Of a stretch of 64,000 bases of DNA, positions 26,642-35,552 are shown piece by piece. Source of the DNA: Atopobium fossor DSM 15642 (GTDB taxonomy: Bacteria > Actinomycetota > Coriobacteriia > Coriobacteriales > Atopobiaceae). Numbering within the stretch: position 1 is the first letter of the stretch; every line of letters starts with the position of its first letter. Below the pieces are notes generated by a model that saw only the letters and a list, made by a program, of their open reading frames with translations, ran no database searches and was not told where the DNA came from. The stretch is from positions 407,124 to 471,123 of the forward strand of contig NZ_KI519553.1 in the NCBI RefSeq assembly GCF_000483125.1, given 5' to 3'. A program made the translations under genes and the position numbers.

Positions 26642-26808
26642 CTCGGCTCCTTATCGAGACAGGTGCATGTATCTTCATGACCACTTAAACGATATAAAAA
26701 ATATATCAGAGAAAGAAAAAATCAATATCAGGCTTGCATATCATTCTTTCGAGACACATTGCTTTGCTGCCGCTTTGTAGCCATCACTGTTGTGCCCTAC
26801 GGTTTCAC
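26642..26808. other. Non-coding AT-rich spacer in the accessory patch
   Basis: No ORF with family similarity is seen. It contains the Shine-Dalgarno and likely promoter of the minus-strand small membrane protein (TTGATT...TATTTT on the minus strand). Otherwise it is featureless A/T-rich DNA ahead of gene remnants. Confidence 0.5.
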
Positions 26809-27045
26809 TTAGATGCGAAAAGCTTCCAAGTTCACCACAGCATCCACGGTAGTATTGAGGAACTCTATGTTGTGAGACACAATAAAGATGATATTATCAG
26901 CGTGAGAAGCTCCTTTAATAAGGCGAGAAATGCTCAACATGTTCTCATAATTCATACCAAAAGTCGGTTCGTCAAAGTAGATGAAACGAGAACTTTTAAG
27001 GAGTGTGGCCGCGATAACCACGCGCTGCTTGCCCCGGAAAACCAA
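26809..27045 (-). pseudogene. C-terminal fragment of an ECF-type ABC ATPase
   Basis: About 78 codons encode the part of an ABC ATPase after the signature motif. It reads FRGKQRVVIAATLL (degraded LSGGQ), Walker B FIYFDEPTFGMNYEN, then the switch His in IIFIVSHNIEFL and DAVVNLE. This matches the second half of energy-coupling-factor style ATPases (DEPTSGMD/N pattern). The Walker A half is missing, and the preceding sequence (27046-27160) has lost any consistent frame: FSG occurs in one frame and GKQRVV in another. It is a decayed gene. Confidence 0.7.
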
Positions 27046-27179
27046 CAGAAAGAGATGGAATAAAAATGCCGTTTTGCAACGGGCCTAAACCACGTGTACA
27101 CCTTTCCAAAGAGCGGAAGACTATCCCGTCTTTCCATCTCGCCTTTGGGCCCCATAGCCAAAATAGCGCCTCTCTGAAA

Positions 27180-27290
27180 TCAGCAACCTACAAGTGTTTC
27201 TCCGTCACTTGCAAACGTAAGAGCTCCGATAAGGTTCGAGTGATATTTGGTGTAATAGACTGCCATTTCTCGCATCTCCGCAGAGAGCAT
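27180..27290 (-). pseudogene. N-terminal fragment resembling O6-methylguanine-DNA methyltransferase (Ogt)
   Basis: This is a 36-codon reading, minus strand, from ATG 27290 to TGA 27180. It contains VYYTKYHSNLIGALTFASDGETLVG. That resembles the first ~30 residues of Ogt/MGMT proteins (YxxxxSPIGxLxLASDGExLxGL). It stops before the catalytic PCHR part, which is not found nearby. It is next to the ABC fragment, so the stretch looks like a junction of deletions. Confidence 0.5.
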
Positions 27291-27374
27291 TCTGTCAAGT
27301 ACTTTTTTGATTTATTGACACTTTTTTGTTAGACATTTTCAATGTTCTTTAGCAAAAATATTTCATCTTCGTAT

Positions 27375-28343
27375 TCATAAAAACCCATTGTCTCGTGCAA
27401 TTTCACTTGAAATTTCAAATGAGGTCATATTCTTATTCCAGTCATAATTGATATATGAATAATATTCGTTCCAAAACAGATGATTGCTTCCGGTTGACCA
27501 CTTTATCCCATAGTGCAGTTCCGTTATATCTTTTGGGTTGTCTGGAGCAAGCCAAAGTTTATTTCCGAATGCTTTTTTCACTTCCTCAGACTCAATCGGC
27601 GCAATCAAATCTAATCCGTTAAGTTTACAACTGATAGAATTTGCTCGTAATGCTTTTATACTGTCTTCATTAAGTTCAATATGAACAACTTTACAGTCTT
27701 CAAGAATAATGTCCTTATCATCATTACCATAAAGCCAAACAGATCCTATAACAACACCGCCCTTTGCGAATAGATATGGAGAATACTCAACAGCTGCATC
27801 ATTACGCCGAAAACCTTTTTCTACATAAACACTTCTATCTGCAGAATATTTCTTAAAACTCCCTGAAGAAATCAATTCGTTATAGTCTGCATGAGAATTC
27901 TCATTTTTATTTATATAAATATCGAATCCGTTATCTATCAATTCTTTAGCCGTTGTATGTGCCAGCTTAATTTCCGTATTATTGACGGTAAAGACTGGCG
28001 CTTTTGTTGGAATGCCGACTATCATTCCTATGATGAAAAGATAAAGCAAAGTTACTATAGCGAACATCAGCACAGCTACTGAGCCACCACGCTTTATAAC
28101 TATATTAAGTGCAATAACAAGGAGAGCAAGGATAAAACTTCCCACAGAAATAAAGTCAATTCCGTATCCTGTAAAATACCTTATAGTTCCCATCAAGCTG
28201 GTAATCAGTACAGCTCCACCACTAAGGCTAATCTCCAACCAGGACATTTTGCGTGTCTTGGCTTTCTTCAGCTCCCATTCTCCGTAATTCTTTTTATAGT
28301 AACGAATGTGTGGTGAAGGATGTAGAGTACAGACGATTAGCAA
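27375..28343 (-). CDS. Hypothetical membrane protein with soluble C-terminal domain
   Basis: I do not recognise this 322-residue protein. A basic N-terminal segment (RYYKKNYGEWELKKAKTRK) precedes three to four hydrophobic helices (~45-130). A ~190-residue soluble region ends YINYDWNKNMTSFEISSEIARDNGFL. The start is uncertain: TTG 28343 has no Shine-Dalgarno, and ATG 28247 (MSWLEI) is the next candidate. Codon use is notably A/T-rich compared with the core genes, supporting recent acquisition. Confidence 0.55.
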   Translation of the reverse strand: MLIVCTLHPSPHIRYYKKNYGEWELKKAKTRKMSWLEISLSGGAVLITSLMGTIRYFTGYGIDFISVGSFILALLVIALNIVIKRGGSVAVLMFAIVTLLYLFIIGMIVGIPTKAPVFTVNNTEIKLAHTTAKELIDNGFDIYINKNENSHADYNELISSGSFKKYSADRSVYVEKGFRRNDAAVEYSPYLFAKGGVVIGSVWLYGNDDKDIILEDCKVVHIELNEDSIKALRANSISCKLNGLDLIAPIESEEVKKAFGNKLWLAPDNPKDITELHYGIKWSTGSNHLFWNEYYSYINYDWNKNMTSFEISSEIARDNGFL

Positions 28344-28427
28344 TAAAGAACTTAGTTTTCTTGAATGTCCAGAATACCTTGATTTGTGTGAAATGCTCGA
28401 TTTTTATTTACTAAAGGAATATGCGTA

Positions 28428-29687
28428 GTGGAGAAAATTAAAAGCGAAAGATGCATAGTCGTTCTCTATATGCTGTTTGTTTTCCTTTCTAACTTCACCA
28501 CAATTTTGTATTTTTTAACGTTCTATCTTTCCCAAGTGGGATTTAGTGTTGCTACAGTTTCTTTGGGTATTTTAGTCTATCAAGTTTGCAGGCTCATTCT
28601 TGAGGTTCCCAGTGGATTAATAAGTGATCGATTTGGGCATCGTTTTGTTGGTTTGTTGGGTCTTAGTTTTATGGCCTTATACTACATTTTGCTTCTTAAC
28701 GAGCAAAACTTCGTGCTTTTAGTGGCAACTTTTATTTCTAAAGGTATAGGCGTGGCCTGCTTAAGCGGATCGTTTGAAGCAATCTATATTGCACACGTTA
28801 ATGAGAAAAAACTTGTGCAGTACAATTCCATTGAGAATGCAATTTTTTATGTTTCATATGGTATTACTGCACTATTAGGTGGCATTTTTGCTCAAGCAAC
28901 TCTTTTTAACATTGGCATTACAGTAGATTTAATTGCGGTGGTTCTAAGTTTTGGTGTAGGTCTTGCATTTCCCGTTAATGATGCTTTGTCCGTAAAGCCT
29001 TGCGGTAATAATCAAGCTATGCAAGCTGAAATAGCTATAGCAACCAATAAAACGTCTCATGATAGTTTTGCAAACAGGGATATTTCTTTTATGGGACTTC
29101 TTCAGCACATAAAAGTAAATCATATCTTATGTTGTCTTTTGCTCATGGATTTTGCTCAAGCTGTTTTCTTTGTTGGATTTGAAGACTTTTATTCAGTGGT
29201 ACTCAAACAAAACGGATTGGGAGCAAATTTGGCAGGAATAAGTCTTGTTGTTCAACTTATAGTTTCTGCATTGATTGGTTTGTTTGTTCCTCATATTGTA
29301 ACTTTTATGAGCGAGCGCAAATTACTTGCAGGTGGATATGTGGGTCGTTTGCTTTGCATGTCTTTGTTCTTCATGCCCTTTGTAGCTCCAATAGTTCTGC
29401 CTATTGTATACATCTTTGAATCTGTCTTCTCATGTTTTTGCGCTCCAATTAAGCGTATGATTTTCCAGCGTAATTTGGCTGAGGGATATCGTGCTGCGGT
29501 ACTTTCTGCTCAAAGTCAATCTGTTGCACTTGGTGCTATTTGTTTTTCGGGTTTAAACGCATTACTTTCTTCTTTAATTGGCTTGCAAGGTGTTCTTATT
29601 CTTACATTGGTGCTTGGCTTTGGTGTTATTTACGGGGGATGTATTTGGTATCTAGAAAAACAGGTACCAAAAGACATATTGAACTAA
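28428..29687 (+). CDS. MFS transporter
   Basis: This 419-residue major facilitator has about 12 predicted helices. The motif-A-like loop EVPSGLISDRFGHRFVGLLG (~64-83) lies between helices 2 and 3. There is a central cytoplasmic loop near residues 190-220, and a final helix with GVIYGGCIWYLEKQ. Substrate is unknown; drug/metabolite efflux relatives share this loop. The start is GTG 28428, about 11 nt after AAAGGAA. It is divergent from the hypothetical membrane gene and is the last gene of the AT-rich patch. Confidence 0.85.
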   Translation: MEKIKSERCIVVLYMLFVFLSNFTTILYFLTFYLSQVGFSVATVSLGILVYQVCRLILEVPSGLISDRFGHRFVGLLGLSFMALYYILLLNEQNFVLLVATFISKGIGVACLSGSFEAIYIAHVNEKKLVQYNSIENAIFYVSYGITALLGGIFAQATLFNIGITVDLIAVVLSFGVGLAFPVNDALSVKPCGNNQAMQAEIAIATNKTSHDSFANRDISFMGLLQHIKVNHILCCLLLMDFAQAVFFVGFEDFYSVVLKQNGLGANLAGISLVVQLIVSALIGLFVPHIVTFMSERKLLAGGYVGRLLCMSLFFMPFVAPIVLPIVYIFESVFSCFCAPIKRMIFQRNLAEGYRAAVLSAQSQSVALGAICFSGLNALLSSLIGLQGVLILTLVLGFGVIYGGCIWYLEKQVPKDILN

Positions 29688-29720
29688 TGACCCTAAAATC
29701 ATGGTCAACTTTGGGGTAAA

Positions 29721-29742
29721 TTGACTAGCATACACTAGTCAA
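29721..29742. promoter_or_regulatory. Perfect 8-bp-arm inverted repeat upstream of adhE
   Basis: TTGACTAG (29721-29728) and CTAGTCAA (29735-29742) flank CATACA. The 8-bp palindrome CCTGCAGG follows directly at 29743. No T-run follows, so an operator is more likely than a terminator. It does not match the Rex consensus TTGTGAAnnnnTTCACAA. Confidence 0.55.
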
Positions 29743-29870
29743 CCTGCAGGTAGATGGCATAATTTATTATAAAAAAGAGCAAAAGTCCAACTTTTCGGTA
29801 AGCGTATTTTGTATCATTAAGAAGACAGCAAAAAGCTTAAGTAAGTCACTGGATACCCTGGAGGTAAAAC

Positions 29871-32489
29871 ATGGCTAAAGCACTGCCGCCTATTGATAGC
29901 GTAGATGCGCTTACCGAGCGACTCGCGTCTATGCGTAAGGCGCAAGCGGAGTTTGCAAAGTTTTCTCAAGAACAAGTAGATAAGATTTTTTACGAGGCAT
30001 CTCTTGCTGCAAACAAAGCTCGTATTCCTCTAGCTAAGCTTGCGGTAGAGGAAACTGGCATGGGCATTGTGGAAGACAAGGTTATTAAGAACCATTATGC
30101 CTCCGAGTATATTTACAACAAATATAAGGACATGAAAACCTGCGGCGTCATTGAGGATGATCCTGCCTATGGTTACAAGAAGGTAGCAGAGCCTCTGGGT
30201 GTTGTAGCTGCTGTTATTCCTACTACCAACCCAACCTCTACGGCAATTTTTAAGGCGCTTATCTGCCTTAAGACGCGCAATGCTATCCTAATTTCTCCGC
30301 ACCCTCGCGCTAAGGGCTGCACCATTGCCGCCGCCAAGATTGTGCGCGAAGCAGCAGAGAAGGCCGGTGCACCTAAGGGCATTATCGACTGGATTGATGT
30401 TCCTTCTTTGGAGCTTACCAACACTCTTATGAGCTCTGCGGACATGATTTTGGCAACCGGTGGTCCTGGTATGGTTGCTGCGGCTTACTCTTCTGGTAAG
30501 CCTGCTTTGGGCGTAGGACCTGGCAATACCCCCGCTATTATCGATAGCACGGCAGATATTAAGCTAGCTGTTAATTCCATCATCCATTCCAAAACCTTTG
30601 ATAACGGTATGATTTGTGCTTCTGAGCAATCCGTTACTATTTTGGAGGATGTATACAACGAGGCAAAGGCTGAGTTTGAGCGTCGTGGCTGCTACTTCCT
30701 TAAGGGAGACGAGCTGGATAAGGTTCGTAAGACCGTTATTATCAACGGCGGTGTTAATGCCAAGATTGTTGGTCAGTCTGCGTATACCATTGCTCAGATT
30801 GCTGGCGTAGAGGTACCTAAGTCCACCAAGATTCTTATTGGTGAGGTAAGCTCCGTTGATCCTTCTGAGGAAATGGCACACGAGAAGTTGTCTCCTGTTT
30901 TGGGCATGTATAAGGCCAAGAACTTTGATGATGCTCTTGCCAAGGCAGAGCGTTTGGTTGCAGACGGCGGCTATGGTCACACCTCCTCTTTGTATGTAAA
31001 CGTTAATGAAGCCGAGAAGCTCGAGAAGCACCGCAACGCTATGAAGACCTGCCGTATTTTGGTTAATACGCCATCTTCTCAGGGTGGTATCGGTGATTTG
31101 TATAACTTTATGATGGCTCCTTCGCTTACGCTGGGCTGTGGCTCCTGGGGCGGTAACTCCGTTTCTGGCAATGTAGGCCCTCAGCACTTGCTTAACATCA
31201 AGTCCGTTGCAGAGAGGCGTGAGAACATGCTGTGGCTTCGTACCCCCGAGAAGGTTTACTTCAAGAAGGGCTGCATGCCCGTTGCTTTGCAAGAACTCAA
31301 GGATGTATATGGCAAGAAGCGCTGCTTCATTGTTACCGACCAGTTTTTGTACAAGAGTGGCTTTACCAAGAAGGTAGAAGAGTCTCTGGATGCTATGGGT
31401 ATTGTTCACTCAAGCTTCTGGTCTATCTCTCCTGATCCTAAACTTCAGGATGCCCTGAAGGGTCTTGAGCTACTCAAGGCATTTGAACCCGATTGCATCA
31501 TTGCCATTGGCGGCGGTTCTGCTATGGACGCAGGCAAGATCATGTGGTCTATGTACGAGAACCCCGAGGAGAACTTTGAGGATATGTCCATGGACTTCAT
31601 GGATATTCGTAAGCGTGTGTATCAGTTCCCTAAGATGGGCAAAAAAGCCTTTTTTGTGGCTATTCCAACAAGTTCCGGCACTGGTTCTGAGGTAACACCT
31701 TTTGCCATCATTACGGACGCAGATACTGGTGTAAAGTGGCCAATTACAGACTACGAGCTCATGCCCAATATGGCAATTGTGGATACAGACAATATGATGA
31801 GCCAGCCTAAGGGCCTAACTGCTGCATCTGGCGTAGACGTTTTGACTCACTGTCTTGAGGCTTTTGTTTCTGTTATGGCATCTGATTACACAGATGGTAT
31901 GGCTTTGCGTGGCATGAAGCTTGTCTTTGAATATCTTGGTCGCGCTTACGATAACCCCAACGATGTTGAGGCTCGTGATCACATGGCTAATGCATCTTGC
32001 TTAGGTGGTCTTGCCTTTGCAAATGCCTTCTTGGGTGTTAACCACTCCATGGCTCACAAGTTGGGTGCATTCCATCATATTCCTCACGGCTTGGCAAATG
32101 CTGTGCTTCTGCCTCGTGTTATGCGTTACAACTCTGCCGAGCGTCCCACCAAGATGGGCACCTTCCCTCAGTATGATCATCCCAAGACACTTGCTCGCTA
32201 TGCCGAGGCTGCGCGCTTCTGCGGTGTAACTGGCAAGGATGACCAGGAAGTCTTTGAGAAGTTTATCAAGAAGATTTACGACCTGTTTGATCATGTAGGT
32301 GTTAAGCGCACTATTGCTGAGTACAATGTAGACGAGAAGTACTTCCTCGATACCTTGGATGATATGGCAGAACAGGCCTTTAACGATCAGTGCACTGGTG
32401 CTAATCCTCGCTATCCTTTGATTTCTGAGATTACCAGTTTGTATCAGGATGCATATTATGGTCGTGAGGCTTCTACCTACGAGGACTAA
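29871..32489 (+). CDS. adhE: Bifunctional acetaldehyde-CoA/alcohol dehydrogenase
   Basis: AdhE reduces acetyl-CoA to acetaldehyde and then ethanol, reoxidising NADH, and forms spirosomes. At 872 residues it is full length. The N-terminal aldehyde dehydrogenase half has PTTNPTSTAIFKA and the catalytic Cys in DNGMICASEQSV (~247). A linker follows. The C-terminal iron-dependent alcohol dehydrogenase half has GGGSAMDAGK, DVLTHCLEAF and HSMAHKLGAFHHIPHG with iron-ligand histidines. CTGGAGG precedes the ATG. Its long upstream region carries an operator-like inverted repeat. It suggests mixed-acid/ethanol fermentation in an anaerobe. Confidence 0.97.
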   Translation: MAKALPPIDSVDALTERLASMRKAQAEFAKFSQEQVDKIFYEASLAANKARIPLAKLAVEETGMGIVEDKVIKNHYASEYIYNKYKDMKTCGVIEDDPAYGYKKVAEPLGVVAAVIPTTNPTSTAIFKALICLKTRNAILISPHPRAKGCTIAAAKIVREAAEKAGAPKGIIDWIDVPSLELTNTLMSSADMILATGGPGMVAAAYSSGKPALGVGPGNTPAIIDSTADIKLAVNSIIHSKTFDNGMICASEQSVTILEDVYNEAKAEFERRGCYFLKGDELDKVRKTVIINGGVNAKIVGQSAYTIAQIAGVEVPKSTKILIGEVSSVDPSEEMAHEKLSPVLGMYKAKNFDDALAKAERLVADGGYGHTSSLYVNVNEAEKLEKHRNAMKTCRILVNTPSSQGGIGDLYNFMMAPSLTLGCGSWGGNSVSGNVGPQHLLNIKSVAERRENMLWLRTPEKVYFKKGCMPVALQELKDVYGKKRCFIVTDQFLYKSGFTKKVEESLDAMGIVHSSFWSISPDPKLQDALKGLELLKAFEPDCIIAIGGGSAMDAGKIMWSMYENPEENFEDMSMDFMDIRKRVYQFPKMGKKAFFVAIPTSSGTGSEVTPFAIITDADTGVKWPITDYELMPNMAIVDTDNMMSQPKGLTAASGVDVLTHCLEAFVSVMASDYTDGMALRGMKLVFEYLGRAYDNPNDVEARDHMANASCLGGLAFANAFLGVNHSMAHKLGAFHHIPHGLANAVLLPRVMRYNSAERPTKMGTFPQYDHPKTLARYAEAARFCGVTGKDDQEVFEKFIKKIYDLFDHVGVKRTIAEYNVDEKYFLDTLDDMAEQAFNDQCTGANPRYPLISEITSLYQDAYYGREASTYED

Positions 32490-32543
32490 TTCGAGCTCAT
32501 AAGGTTTGGATACTAGACATTTTTGGATTAAGGATGTGCCGCT

Positions 32544-33302
32544 ATGGAACTCTCTAACAACAAGCAAGAGATTGTTCGTCGTGGTAATAAGGTTGTATGG
32601 GATTGTGGCGATACGGTTGTTAAGTCATTTAACAGCAGTAAGCCCGCTTCTGATGTACTCAATGAGGCGCTTAACCTTACTCGTGTATACGAGGCGGGTG
32701 TGAAGGCTCCTAAGCTTCTTGAAGTGTCTGAGCTTGGCGAAGGCTGGGCTATGAAGACCGTTCGTGAGCAGGGGACCATGTTGTCTGAGCTTATGGCTCA
32801 AAACCCTACAAAGCTTGCTGAGTATATAAGTAACTTTGTTGGTCTTCAACTTGATATCCAAAGCCATTCTGCTCCCTTACTTCCTCGTCAGAGGGATAAG
32901 TTTGCCCGTATGATTAACTCTTTATCCAACATTAGTGCTACTACGCGCTATGACCTTCTTATGCGCTTGGATGGCATGAAGGTGGAAGAGAAGATCTGTC
33001 ACGGTGACTTTAATCCCACTAATGTATTGGTGCAGGAAGATGGCGGCTGTGTTGTGCTGGACTGGGCTCATGCTACACAGGGCACCCCTGCTGCAGATGT
33101 GGCTATGACCTACATGCTTTTCTCGTTTGATGATCAAAAGCTTGCAGACACCTATTTGGAAATGTACTGCGACCGTGCAGATTTGGCAAAGCAGGTTGTG
33201 TATCGCTGGCTTCCTATTGTTGCTGCAGCAGAACTTGCACGTGGTCATAAGGAACACGAGAAAGCTCTGCTCTCTTGGATTGATGTAGCAGACTGGCAGT
33301 AA
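32544..33302 (+). CDS. Aminoglycoside phosphotransferase/choline-kinase-like protein
   Basis: This 252-residue kinase-fold protein of the APH family has the catalytic loop CHGDFNPTNVLV (~152-163) with Brenner-type HGDxxxxN. The metal-binding segment VVLDWAHATQGTPAADVAM (~170-188) corresponds to the DxD/DW region. AAGGATG precedes the ATG by 9 nt, and it begins 54 nt after adhE. The family phosphorylates small hydroxyl compounds. Residues alone do not say whether the substrate is a drug, choline or a sugar. A resistance role is not implied. A terminator follows. Confidence 0.8.
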   Translation: MELSNNKQEIVRRGNKVVWDCGDTVVKSFNSSKPASDVLNEALNLTRVYEAGVKAPKLLEVSELGEGWAMKTVREQGTMLSELMAQNPTKLAEYISNFVGLQLDIQSHSAPLLPRQRDKFARMINSLSNISATTRYDLLMRLDGMKVEEKICHGDFNPTNVLVQEDGGCVVLDWAHATQGTPAADVAMTYMLFSFDDQKLADTYLEMYCDRADLAKQVVYRWLPIVAAAELARGHKEHEKALLSWIDVADWQ

Positions 33303-33351
33303 GCTTTCAGAAATATGAACTTGTTGCGTTTACGTTTTATATAGCACGTTG

Positions 33352-33384
33352 AACGGAGTCGTTTGTAACACGGCTCCGTTTTTT
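33352..33384 (+). terminator. Intrinsic terminator after the APH-like gene
   Basis: AACGGAGTCG (33352-33361) pairs with CGGCTCCGTT (33371-33380) with a 9-nt loop, followed by a T-run. Confidence 0.88.
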
Positions 33385-33456
33385 AGATACCTGAATGGTA
33401 AAATTTGTTTAATAAGCCAACGGCTTGTCACTACACCTTCGTAATGAGGAGATGCT

Positions 33457-34050
33457 ATGCGTAAGACCAGTGCTTTGTTGAAGACCGCCTTAGCCTTTGT
33501 GCTTGCACTTGGGGTTGTGGGCGGTTTAACTGCCTGCAAAGGCAATACAGACGCAGACAAGAAAGAAATCAGTACTGTCATTAGTAAGACCTACGATGAT
33601 GCTATGGCTTTTGATGAAACCATAGTGAATGAGATTCTTGCAGAGGCTCAGTTTGAGGATATGTCTGAGCTGGGCGTAGATGGTAAAGATATTCTTGCTG
33701 CAGTTTTTAAGAATTTTAAGTACAACATTGTTGATGTCAATGTTAATGGTGATAAAGCCATTGCCACCGTTCATGTTTCTAATATTGATCTCACGGTTGC
33801 TTTAAGCAAATTCCAAGATGCTTTTATTCAGTGGGCACAAACAGAAGAGGGCATGAAAGCTTTTATGGGCGAAGACGCTAGTGCTATTGGTGCTGGTGTA
33901 AAGAGTGCTTTGGATACTGGTTTTGGTGATTCTAGTCTTGAGACCAAGGAAGGCGATGTTACCATCAATATGGTTAAGAAGGATGGTAAGTGGGAGCCTG
34001 TAAATCGTGTTGAGCTGTATGACAGCATGGTTATTGGTTTTGAGGGATAA
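33457..34050 (+). CDS. Hypothetical lipoprotein
   Basis: This 197-residue secreted protein has a lipobox LTAC at residues 24-27 after a hydrophobic signal segment (TALAFVLALGVVGG). The mature part is helical and acidic, with alternating strands VDVNVNGDKAIATVHV and DVTINMVKKDGKWEPV typical of small DUF-type lipoproteins resembling the NTF2/cystatin-like fold. AGGAGATG precedes the ATG. It forms its own transcription unit between two terminators. No function is assignable. Confidence 0.8.
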   Translation: MRKTSALLKTALAFVLALGVVGGLTACKGNTDADKKEISTVISKTYDDAMAFDETIVNEILAEAQFEDMSELGVDGKDILAAVFKNFKYNIVDVNVNGDKAIATVHVSNIDLTVALSKFQDAFIQWAQTEEGMKAFMGEDASAIGAGVKSALDTGFGDSSLETKEGDVTINMVKKDGKWEPVNRVELYDSMVIGFEG

Positions 34051-34077
34051 TCAAACACTGCTTCTTTAGATAAAACT

Positions 34078-34124
34078 AAAAAATGTCGTCCATGTACTTC
34101 TGTGCAGGGACGACATTTTTTGTA
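34078..34124. terminator. Bidirectional terminator between the lipoprotein gene and folA
   Basis: AAAAAATGTCGTCC pairs perfectly with GGACGACATTTTTT across a 16-nt loop. The A- and T-tracts at its two ends suit both convergent transcripts. Confidence 0.88.
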
Positions 34125-34161
34125 ACTCATTTTTGTTTATATGTGGTTACCTATGTGTAGC

Positions 34162-34653
34162 TTATACCTGTTTATAGGTCACAAAACGAAAAGAGATATC
34201 TGAGGGAGTATTAAATTTCTCTGAACTTGCCGTAATCATCCAGTGGGGATCTTCATCAAGATTAGGGAAGTAGGCGTCTGCGGGAACAATTATGTCATGC
34301 ATGGTTACTATGACTTCATCACAGTATCTGAGCAATTGCTCATAGACACTCATGCCGCCAATGCACCACACCTTATCAGGGTTATCAGTAGACGCTGCCG
34401 TAAGTGCCTCAGAGACACTGTGAACTACCTCTGCACCCTTGCAAGACCAATTTGTATCATGGGTGAGGACAATATTGCGTCTCTTTGGCAGGGGATTGGC
34501 GCCTGGAAAGCTTTCCAAGGTGGTGCGCCCCATAATAACGGTGCCGTCTTTGGTGTGTTGCACAAAATGTTGCATATCTGCTTTGTTAGAAATGAGCAGA
34601 TTTCCCTTACAACCAATAGCCCAATTACTAGTAACAGCTACGATAGCGCGCAT
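34162..34653 (-). CDS. folA: Dihydrofolate reductase
   Basis: DHFR regenerates THF from the dihydrofolate produced by ThyA. The 163-residue protein has AVTSNWAIGCKGNLLIS (~5-21), the NADPH segment VIMGRTTLESFPG (~39-51), the WCIGGMSVYEQLL block (~95-107) and the C-terminal strand ISFRFVTYKQ. It follows thyA after only 2 nt, so the two form an operon. The catalytic acidic residue lies in the NKADMQHF helix (Asp). Confidence 0.93.
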   Translation of the reverse strand: MRAIVAVTSNWAIGCKGNLLISNKADMQHFVQHTKDGTVIMGRTTLESFPGANPLPKRRNIVLTHDTNWSCKGAEVVHSVSEALTAASTDNPDKVWCIGGMSVYEQLLRYCDEVIVTMHDIIVPADAYFPNLDEDPHWMITASSEKFNTPSDISFRFVTYKQV

Positions 34654-34655
34654 AA

Positions 34656-35504
34656 TTACACCGCAATAGGAATGTTTTTGACTTGTGGACCGTGTTGGTA
34701 ATTCTCGATAATTAAATCGTCAGTGGTGAAGTCATAAAAATTGGAGACCTCAGGGTTAAGACGAACTGTTGGTGCGGGATAGGTGGGCCGGGCGATGAGC
34801 TCCTTAATAATATCTACGTGACGATCATAAATATGGGCATCACTAATAACATGAACAAGTTCACCAGCAATCATACCAACGGATTGAGCAACCATCATAA
34901 GAAGAATAGAGTACTGGCATACATTCCAGTTGTTAGCTGCCAAAATATCTTGACTGCGTTGCATAAGGAGCATATTGAGTGTAGGTTTATCATCACCTGC
35001 ATGTTGCGTTACGTTGTATGTAACTGAATATGCGCAGGGATAAAGGTTCATCTCAGACAGGTCTGCAAAGGTGTACATGTTGGTCATAATGCGGCGAGAA
35101 TATGGAGTGTGTCTAAGGTCATAGAGCACCTTGTCCATCTGGTCCATATCACCTTGGGGATAGTGGCTTTTTTGGGCAATCTGGTAGCCGTAGGCCTTAC
35201 CAATAGTGCCATCTTCGTTAGCCCATTCATCCCAAATATGGGAATTAAGATCATTAATATTATTTGATTTGCGCTGGTAAATCCATAAAATTTCGTCCAT
35301 AGCACTCTTAAGAGCGGTTCGACGCAAAGTCAAGGCAGGAAATTCCTTACGTAAGTCATATCGATTGCATACACCAAACTGTTTAATGGTGTAGGCAGGC
35401 ATACCATCTTCCCAATGAGGACGTACAAGCTGACCTTCTGTGGTGGTGCCGTTTTGTATGATGTCAGAGCACATAGAGATAAACAGAGTATCTGCTTTAC
35501 TCAC
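34656..35504 (-). CDS. thyA: Thymidylate synthase
   Basis: ThyA methylates dUMP to dTMP using methylene-THF. The 282-residue protein has the catalytic Cys in NLYPCAYSVTYNV (~143-155). This replaces the common LPPCHxxxQF pattern, so it belongs to the divergent ThyA branch. It also has PYSRRIMTNMY, QRSQDILAANNWNVCQYSILL and HIYDRHVDIIKE. It is upstream of folA in the same minus-strand operon, pairing the DHF producer with its reductase. The ATG at 35504 is preceded by GAAGGAGAC. Confidence 0.92.
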   Translation of the reverse strand: MSKADTLFISMCSDIIQNGTTTEGQLVRPHWEDGMPAYTIKQFGVCNRYDLRKEFPALTLRRTALKSAMDEILWIYQRKSNNINDLNSHIWDEWANEDGTIGKAYGYQIAQKSHYPQGDMDQMDKVLYDLRHTPYSRRIMTNMYTFADLSEMNLYPCAYSVTYNVTQHAGDDKPTLNMLLMQRSQDILAANNWNVCQYSILLMMVAQSVGMIAGELVHVISDAHIYDRHVDIIKELIARPTYPAPTVRLNPEVSNFYDFTTDDLIIENYQHGPQVKNIPIAV

Positions 35505-35552
35505 ACAAGTCTCCTTCTTCGTTGTAAATGCTAGATGCTATAAGAGCATCGC

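Noticed and set aside
30564-31409. 281-codon antisense ORF inside adhE
   Set aside because: Shadow of a highly conserved gene; no start signals and no recognisable domain.
32544-33302. Aminoglycoside resistance gene
   Set aside because: The APH fold alone does not indicate a drug substrate, and it sits behind adhE without mobile-element context.
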